From: Zanthoxylum bungeanum
Lineage: Eukaryota > Streptophyta > Magnoliopsida > Sapindales > Rutaceae
DNA length: 64,000 bases
Assembly (NCBI GenBank): GCA_019454045.1
Contig: SKCR01006509.1
Span: 163,945 to 227,944, forward strand
Direction: 5' to 3'
In this document: positions 57,414-64,000 of the stretch, piece after piece
Numbering within the stretch: position 1 is the first letter of the stretch
Layout of the letters: every line of letters starts with the position of its first letter
Notes under the pieces: generated by a model
The model's database searches: none
Told to the model about the DNA's origin: nothing
The model's input: only the letters and a program-made list of their open reading frames with translations
Made by a program: the position numbers and the translations under genes

Positions 57414-58660
57414 CATATATCACCGCCCGCATGTCATAATGGCTTCAATTTTGGGTTGGATTTGGAGATGCATCTTCATACTCTCGAGCCTTTTCTTTAT
57501 GTGAGGTAGTACATATGTGGTTATTTTCTATACTAGCATTTTTTCCTTGATCTTCCAATCTTGCCCAACTTTGCTCGCCATGACTTTGAGCGTCAAATGA
57601 TGTCTTCATTTTCTATTTTAGCAAACGAAATGTTTTTATGGCTATTTTAATTATGGTCTGGATAAAATAGGGTCGGGTGGTTTTGGTTGGGTTAAACCAT
57701 GGTTGATATTGGTGTCAAGTTGATGGCACACTGCAGCTATACTATGGTACTCTTTTGGTATGTATACCTTTAGGTCTCCACACACCACTGCTTCATCAAC
57801 CACCTTCTATGTTTGTGATTCCATATTCAACTCTCTTTTCCCTCCATTGTCTCCATTAAGGCACTGCTCTCTTGACTTTCTTGATCTGTTGTTGGGTCGA
57901 ATACTTTGATAACCAACTCATCTTCATTAACTCTAAAGGTGTTGAGACCTTTTTGTACATCAATTGTTGTTCCCGTTGTTATCAGAAATGGTCTGCCCAA
58001 ATGAAGGGTATCTCTACATCCCCCTCGATTTCTATAATAAAGAAGTTCATAGGAATCTTAAAGTTCCCTACTTTCACCATCACATCTTCTTTCCTTGGGC
58101 ACCTTGATGGTTCTATCAACAAACTGCAGGGATATAGAGTTTGGCTTCAGGTTATGATACCTTAATCTCTTTGCCATAGGTAGAGGATTTAGATTGATCC
58201 CCGACCCTAAATCACATAGTGTATTTGACTTGCAGTCTGCTATAGTGTATGTTATGGTGAAGATGTTTGGATCCTTGCATTTGGTCATAGTCGTTCTTTG
58301 CAATATTGCACTACACACATTTGTAAGTCTTTCTTCCTTGATAGGCTTGCACACTTTTGAAGTTATTGTTCTTCTCTTTTTCTATTTCTCTGTATATTTC
58401 TCCAGTTCTTTTGTGATATTATCCTAGTGGGGAATTGAGGTTGTAGTTCACAACGAACTTCTTTTGGGTAATTGTTTCATTGATGTAGAGTCTACAGAGG
58501 TTTATTCTACTTGTGCTTCCTCATTTCTTACTGTGATGGCATTACAAAATTCATTCCCTTCTCTTCCGGGGTTGGCTTCTGTGTTACTTGGGAGAGCCCC
58601 TTGTAACCTTTGGTTCTGATTATTTGCCAACTATCCCAATTGATTTTCCAAGGCTCTCAA
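57414..58660 (-). pseudogene. gag end and protease of Athila F
   Basis: On the minus strand, from the right, LGQLANNQNQRLQGALPSNT and REGNEFCNAITVRN are the end of Athila gag. The frame 58058-58354 has CKDPNIFTITYTIADCKSN, LCDLGSGINLNPLPMAKRL (active-site DLG) and ISLQFVDRTIKVPKE. Next come NFKIPMNFFIIEIEGDVEIPF and MYKKVSTPLELM with stops. The N-terminal part of gag, the leader and the primer-binding site are deleted, so gag joins the 5' LTR directly near 58660. RT and integrase are also gone. Confidence 0.75.
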
Positions 58661-59097
58661 TGAACTTCTTTTGGGTGTTGTTCCCTGCCTTGTGGTCTCC
58701 AAAATTATGTCCTTTAGGTTTAGAACCAGACTTGTTCTTATATAGGAGTTGTTGGGATATTTCCTTCTTAAGAAATATGAGTTCTTCACGCACCAGAAAT
58801 CGAGGCTGTGTCACGACGCACATGGTCATGCATTGCGACGTAGACTGATTTACTCAGACGTCACAATGCACAATAAAATTTACGTTCTATCTTTGAAATA
58901 TATTGGGCAGCGTCAAGACGCATATGGCCGCGTCGCGACGCGCACACTGAGGTCTGAAATGTGGCTCGATTTTGCATGTTCGTCATCTTTACCTACAAAA
59001 CATACCTAAAACACATCAAAATGTTCATAAGGTTCGAGATAACCCATAAAATGCAAGATAGAGGGGCGGTAAATACAGATTTATTAACCGCTCATCA
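58661..59097 (-). repeat. 5' LTR of Athila F, truncated
   Basis: Matches 32665-33129. The minus-strand start TGATGAGCGG is intact at 59097. It contains GTCGCGACGC-type palindromic words (58922-58945) and a TATATAAG box at 58738-58745. The inner end was lost with gag. Confidence 0.75.
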
Positions 59098-59883
59098 AAC
59101 ATCACTATAATAATTTCATAACTGTTGATAGGATCTAGAACCTAGTCAATAACCAGGTGAGAGTACCATAATGAAGAAAGTAAATTAATTATGTATTTAG
59201 TTCTCACTTGCATGTCCTTATGATGGTATGTAGTCTACTATCATCTCCTTTACTTTCTCCATAATCAGAGAAATAAGCTCCTGAAATAGAAGAGTAGACA
59301 TGAATAGCATATGACCTAATTCACCTGAATATCTTAGTAACAAAAATATAAAATATTAATTGATACCGACATAAAAAATCAAAATTTTCTAATTACCTCA
59401 TCAAGATTGTTGTTTTATGGGTAAAACGCTTATTTGTTCAGCCAAGCCATGCATACTGATTGACCAACTTCTTAAATGGTTTTAAAACAAACTGTCACCT
59501 AATCATCCATGTCAACTCCTACATTTCCCAAATTTCTGCCATGTTCAATAGGATCTAGAGAATCTAAAAGTTTTTTTTTTTTTTTTTATCACTGACGGCC
59601 ATAAGTGCTTTAATTAGATTTGTCATCATTCTTCCCAGCAATGCATTTACATGAAAAATATCTTGAGTCATGAAAGAATCAAGGGATACAGAAACCAGGG
59701 AAATGCATTCATGTCTTCAAATAAACAGAATAAATGATCACCGTAGATAGTTTTTCTTTAGGAATTTACATGTACTCATTAAAATAGGTGTGACAAAGCA
59801 CCTGTGAAACGAAAGATACAACTGAACACAATCATTTTCTAATGTATTAATTGGTTAAAAATTTCTCAACATTCCAAGTATTA

Positions 59884-59923
<40 letters not shown>

Positions 59924-61046
59924 TCAAAATATTTCTTTTGCAGTTTCTCATTAAGTTAAGTACTCAATTTTTATCTGCAATAATGTTCCACTTCCACAAA
60001 AGTTACAATGAACAAAATATAATTATAATGGTTGATTACCGATAGTCAATATCAAGAACATTTGCGAAAAGTAATACTCAAACTGTCAATGCCAACTATT
60101 TCCACACAACCATGATATGACTGAATCTTAAGGCAAGCTAGGCAGTAGCTCACTGAAAAACTATAGATCTACGACAAATGCTGATACATCTTAGTGTGTA
60201 GAAAGGGCTGTCCGACATCTTCTATTCACAGTGGAGTAGTCTGTGCGTCAAAGAAAGGTGGCACGCAGAGTTCACGTACCTACAGAGGGGGCGCCATTTT
60301 CGACAGTGGCCAGAAACTGAAATTACCCCATATTTTTAAACCCTAACCCTAATTCCCCTATATTTACTGAATCTTAAACGTAAATCTAAATCAACCCAAA
60401 TTTCTAAACTTCAATCAAATTTTTTTAATAAAAAATAAATCCACCTAATTTCGCCTAGTCCATCCGTCTAGGTGTCGCCTAGAATGCTTAGGAACTACCT
60501 TACAATACGCATAGCGCCTAGCGTTTTTATATAACCATGACAAAAACAAAAAGGAATTTAAGAACAGATATAAATAAATTAATAAGAAAAAAAAACCTTA
60601 AAACTGCTTTAAATGGTGCATTCTAGAGTATACATCGTTCTTCTCCCTCTTTTCTCTGTATATGCAGCTTCATACAGAATGGCGAAACCAAATATTCCGT
60701 CATTGCTCAAATTTCTTACCATTCAATCAAAACATTGTGCGGCTCACGTGAACATTACAGAAAATTCGAACAAGTACAGTAACCAAATTAATCAATAAAT
60801 CAAAACATTAGCATACTATCTATTTTTCATCATTTCATACATATAAAAATTCGGTAAACTAAGAATTAAACAGCAACATTAGGTAATAATAAAAAAAAGA
60901 GTTTAACGTTGAACAAATATCATAAATATGAGATAAATTGAACCTCTAAGTTCTTTAGTAAGGCAAAACATCAAATGATATCTAAATTTCTTCAACATTA
61001 TTGATTAAAATAGATCATCAATGAGACCTAGAAGTGACGACGCTAT
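59098..61046. other. Stretch without supportable gene
   Basis: AT-rich DNA right of Athila F with no LTR similarity that I can see. It has a T run (59572-59587), an A run (about 59892-59918), one 'aaccctaaccctaa' phrase near 60339-60352, and no reading frame above 65 codons. A possible spliced fragment at 59218-59440 (minus strand) is listed under findings. It may be older host sequence or unrecognised repeat. Confidence 0.4.
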
Positions 61047-62401
61047 TGATGAGTACCTATAATATACACTTTTCAAGTGTATTTATAATTGATTTCCCTC
61101 CTAAATTATATTTTGAATGTATTAAATGTACTAATATTCATTGTTTTGTTGTCTAAGATGAATTATATGAAGAATTAAGCAAAAATGAATGAAAACCATA
61201 AATTCCTGACTTGCACCAGTGACTTCCTAATTTGCCCAGCCTTCAGTTCTTTAGTCATAAAGTTTGCATATGATGTCTAATTAAGGTAATTCAAGTTGCG
61301 TTGGAAAGAAGATTTAATTATATAAAACTTTATATCTTACTTTGAAGACTGAATATGACTTCTTCACGGCTAAAATTGAGCTTGAATCTGCCAACTTTGC
61401 AATGTCAGCTTGAGTCACGATGCACAGACAGTTGTGTCGCGAAGCAGATGCGGAAGACTCCAAAAATTGAATAGGAAGCTTGGTTGTTATAATATCTATA
61501 TAAACAGAACGTTTATGGTAACTTCACATACATTTTGGGAGGAAAATAAACCTTTTTTGAGGCCAAAATACTCTCTAAACACAACAACCATTTAATAACA
61601 ATCAAGAACAAAAAATATCAAACAATGATTAAGAATAGAAGATTAAAGAACTTGGAGATTGAAAATTGACAACCTTCATGATTTATTTTCTTTATAACTT
61701 CTTTTTTAATTATTTGTTATTTATTATGTTGAATACCATGATGATTTTATTTATTCTTCATCATGAACTAGATCTTGTTCTATGATTACAATAGAACCCA
61801 ATATGAACTTTTATTAATTGAATCTATTTTATGATTGATTTATGACCCTGTATGTGGATTGTTTATCATTCTCTATGCTTAATACTTTCTATTGCTTGGC
61901 CAACAATAGAATAATTATGGTAAACCCTAAGGAATTCGAAAAATGGAATTTTGGTTTAACCTTAAGAATCGATAACATGTGATCTCTTTCTATTGAATAT
62001 ATTTTCGTGCAGAATAGGAATATACATGCAGGGCATGTGTAACCATAATTAGAACCTGATTATAATAAGTTTGACTTGAATTAATTATCATATGAATATA
62101 GGTAATTGAACTAAGTTGGGCGTTTCCACTTGACCATCGAAATAGGCTTGTAGATAAATTTGTGTTCTAGGTTAATAATTCATTATACCTGATCAACTAT
62201 AAAGAGAGTAGAAATATTTAAGGGATTATTGTGAGGAAGTTATGATCCTACGTTCTTCTTAATTACCTTGTTATTTACTCTTGTTTTAATTTGCTTTTTC
62301 TTTTCCTTTGGTTTAGTAGTTAATACCCCTTTCTTCAAAATCATTAGTCTAAATAAGGTTAGGGTTGGTAAAATTTTAGTATTAGTCATGAATAATAACT
62401 G
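61047..62401 (+). repeat. Diverged Athila-type LTR
   Basis: Starts TGATGAGTACCTATAATA and reads in the opposite orientation to the Athila F LTR. Shared phrases include 'atatacatgcagggcatgtg' near 62018 (pairs with about 32353-32384) and 'aggttaataatt' near 62168 (pairs with 32212). It contains a 'gtcgcga' word near 61436. It is cut or continued at 62402 by another LTR start. Confidence 0.5.
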
Positions 62402-63383
62402 ATGAGCGGAAAATATATCAATATTTACCGCCCCTTTTACTTAATATTTTGTACAGTTTCTCAACGTTTTGATGTATTTTTATTTATTTTACAGATAAAA
62501 TAAAATCAGGACTCAATGGAATCAATCTGGATGAAATATGGAACAAACAAGGGTAAAAATTGGACTTGAAATTTGGATTTTGGAGGTTGGAAACTTGAAA
62601 TAGCATTCTAATGAAGTACAATTTCGAAAATTTTAGCTTGCGCAATTTTCGTATTTTGGTCATAACTTTTTACTCTGATATCAGATTGAGTTGATTCAAG
62701 TTCCACATGAAAGAAGACTCAAAGATCTACAACTTTGATGTTCATAAGAATTTCGAATTCCGAAGTTTTTAAGATCGAAATTGATGAAAAATGTAAAGTG
62801 TGTTATATGTAATTATTAAAGTCATTATCAAAAAAAGGAAAAATGACAATTTACAATTATCAAACTTCCACCGAACATAAGGATTTTGTGCTATATTTAG
62901 TGCCATGTTTGGTGGCATTTTTGGTGGAGAAATTGGTGGAAGCCTTTATATTTGCCTATAAATAGCATGCCAAATTTGATGTAAAACTCATACTTTCTTC
63001 TGGGGAATTTCCTTAGAATAATAAGAGGAGAGTATCTTGTTTGTTTAATTTTAGTTTTCTTGTATTTAATTTTTATTTTAGTAATAAAATTTTATTTGTT
63101 TTACTTAAAGCACGAGTAAGTAACTTCTTTCTGCTGGGGTGAAAGGTGAAACTTTTATTATTATAATTTATATTAATCTCCCTTATTTTATAATATATAA
63201 ATTATCTTAAAACCTTACTTAATTGGATACCATCTTTATGGTCGGTTGGACTTAATTAAATTAATTTTAACCTGACTTAATTGGATACCGCCTTTATGGT
63301 CGGTTGGAATTAATTAAAATATGACTTAATCAGGATACCGCATATATGATCAGTTGGTAATATAATATAAATTTATATATTAT
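62402..63383 (+). repeat. Athila B-family LTR, plus strand, interrupted
   Basis: TGATGAGCGG, then 'atatatcaatatttaccgcc', 'ggactcaatggaatca' and the TATAAATA box (62957-62964) match the reverse complement of 15799-14760. The three GGTCGGTTGG boxes are also present. It stops at 63383, where an LTR of the same family starts in the opposite direction. Confidence 0.8.
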
Positions 63384-64000
63384 TAACCGGCGTAATCACA
63401 CATGTATAACGCAAGCGCACATATCATTCAAGTAGTATAAATGTATCGATCCCACGAGGACTTAATACCTAAGCTATTAATTTATGAAGTCAAATTTTTA
63501 CAAGTATCTAATGGATTGGTTGTTTGATTGGATGGTGACTTTAAACTAAAGACGAATAAATAAAACAGTGCGAAAGTAAATTAAGGGAAAATTCAATATT
63601 AAGAAACTATATAGGGTTGTGAATCCTTCCAATATCCTTTTAAAGATGAAGTGGTTATTTTACGTTGGTGCAATATATTGGTTTATTAGCCTGGAACACG
63701 AATTTATGCAAAAGCCTCTTCCGATGGTCAGATACAAATACCCAGAATAACCCAATTAATCATATTCTTATGTCAATCAAGTTATCTGAATTCATTAAGA
63801 TTAAGTTCCAATTATGGCTACCCCCGCCCGATAAGTATATTCCTATCATGTAAGGAAATCTATAAAAGGTTATATATCCTTAAGGAAGATCGTGAGTTAT
63901 TGAGTCTAGGGCTTAAACCTAAAATTCATTTTCCAAGTTCATTTTAAGTTTACCAAATCAGTCTTATTAATGGACAGTTAACAAGAAACATTAAGACTAA
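63384..64000 (-). repeat. Athila B-family LTR, minus strand, runs out of the window
   Basis: From TAACCGGCGTAATCACAC it follows 13850-14470 closely in the same orientation. The terminal dinucleotide is TA where TG is expected. It is probably one end of another element inserted in the plus-strand LTR. The frame at 63665-63853 is not a gene. Confidence 0.8.

Noticed and set aside
59892..59918. A run of about 27 A as a possible SINE, LINE or processed-pseudogene tail
   Set aside because: No polymerase III boxes, reverse transcriptase or target duplication could be identified upstream.
60339..60352. Telomere-like 'aaccctaaccctaa'
   Set aside because: Only about two units; matches the common plant telo-box and does not show an interstitial telomere.
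60613..60798. 61-codon frame with a hydrophobic, signal-like start
   Set aside because: Short, isolated, no homology recognised; expected by chance in 2 kb of AT-rich DNA.

Overview
The window is repeat-dense nuclear DNA of a flowering plant, probably a eudicot. It is almost entirely nested LTR retrotransposons: Ty1/copia, and the Athila and Tat/Ogre-like branches of Ty3/gypsy. I see no intact host gene, rRNA, tRNA or CRISPR. Nearly every coding stretch is a decayed gag or pol fragment with stops and frameshifts. The kind of organism is inferred from element type; the species cannot be told from the sequence.

Layout from left to right. Positions 1-6390 are the 5' half of a minus-strand Tat/Ogre-like element ('G'), which sits in a plus-strand LTR of family D (6391-7690). 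Positions 7690-32010 are one minus-strand Tat-type gypsy element ('C', 5' LTR 30945-32010). It is split by an Athila ('B', 7916-15799, target duplication AACAT on both sides), a plus-strand copia ('copia-B', 16921-26584) and a solo LTR D (28108-30447). Element C itself lies in the 3' LTR of an old minus-strand Athila ('F', about 32011-59097). F is split by LTR E (34101-35929 plus 57157-57413). LTR E is split by a minus-strand copia ('copia-A', 35930-57156, target duplication TGGAC). One LTR of copia-A is split by a young minus-strand Tat/Ogre-like element ('H', 37446-48659, target duplication CCAAT). The other copia-A LTR preserves the empty site at 56573-56577. This gives four levels of nesting with exact junctions for three of the insertions. 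Positions 59098-61046 hold no supportable gene. Positions 61047-64000 are Athila-type LTR pieces in both orientations.

The most unusual content is cargo. Athila B and Tat/Ogre-like H belong to different lineages, yet both carry, downstream of the integrase C-terminus, the same cassette: a conserved noncoding motif, a small Cys-rich reading frame, and a LONELY GUY-type (LOG, cytokinin riboside 5'-monophosphate phosphoribohydrolase) reading frame on the element's own strand. The copy in H is nearly complete and intronless. It has one internal stop, one frameshift near the end, and a C-terminal tail that reads as a basic KKRK cluster followed by an LxLxL (EAR-like) motif. Both carriers have lost reverse transcriptase and most of integrase but have kept LTRs and primer-binding sites, so they look like non-autonomous carriers. 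A second unexplained signal is a series of short perfect inverted repeats in the copia-A and copia-B LTRs. Their arms are 6-12 bp, and nearly all have a 3-bp spacer of the form TNG on the element strand.
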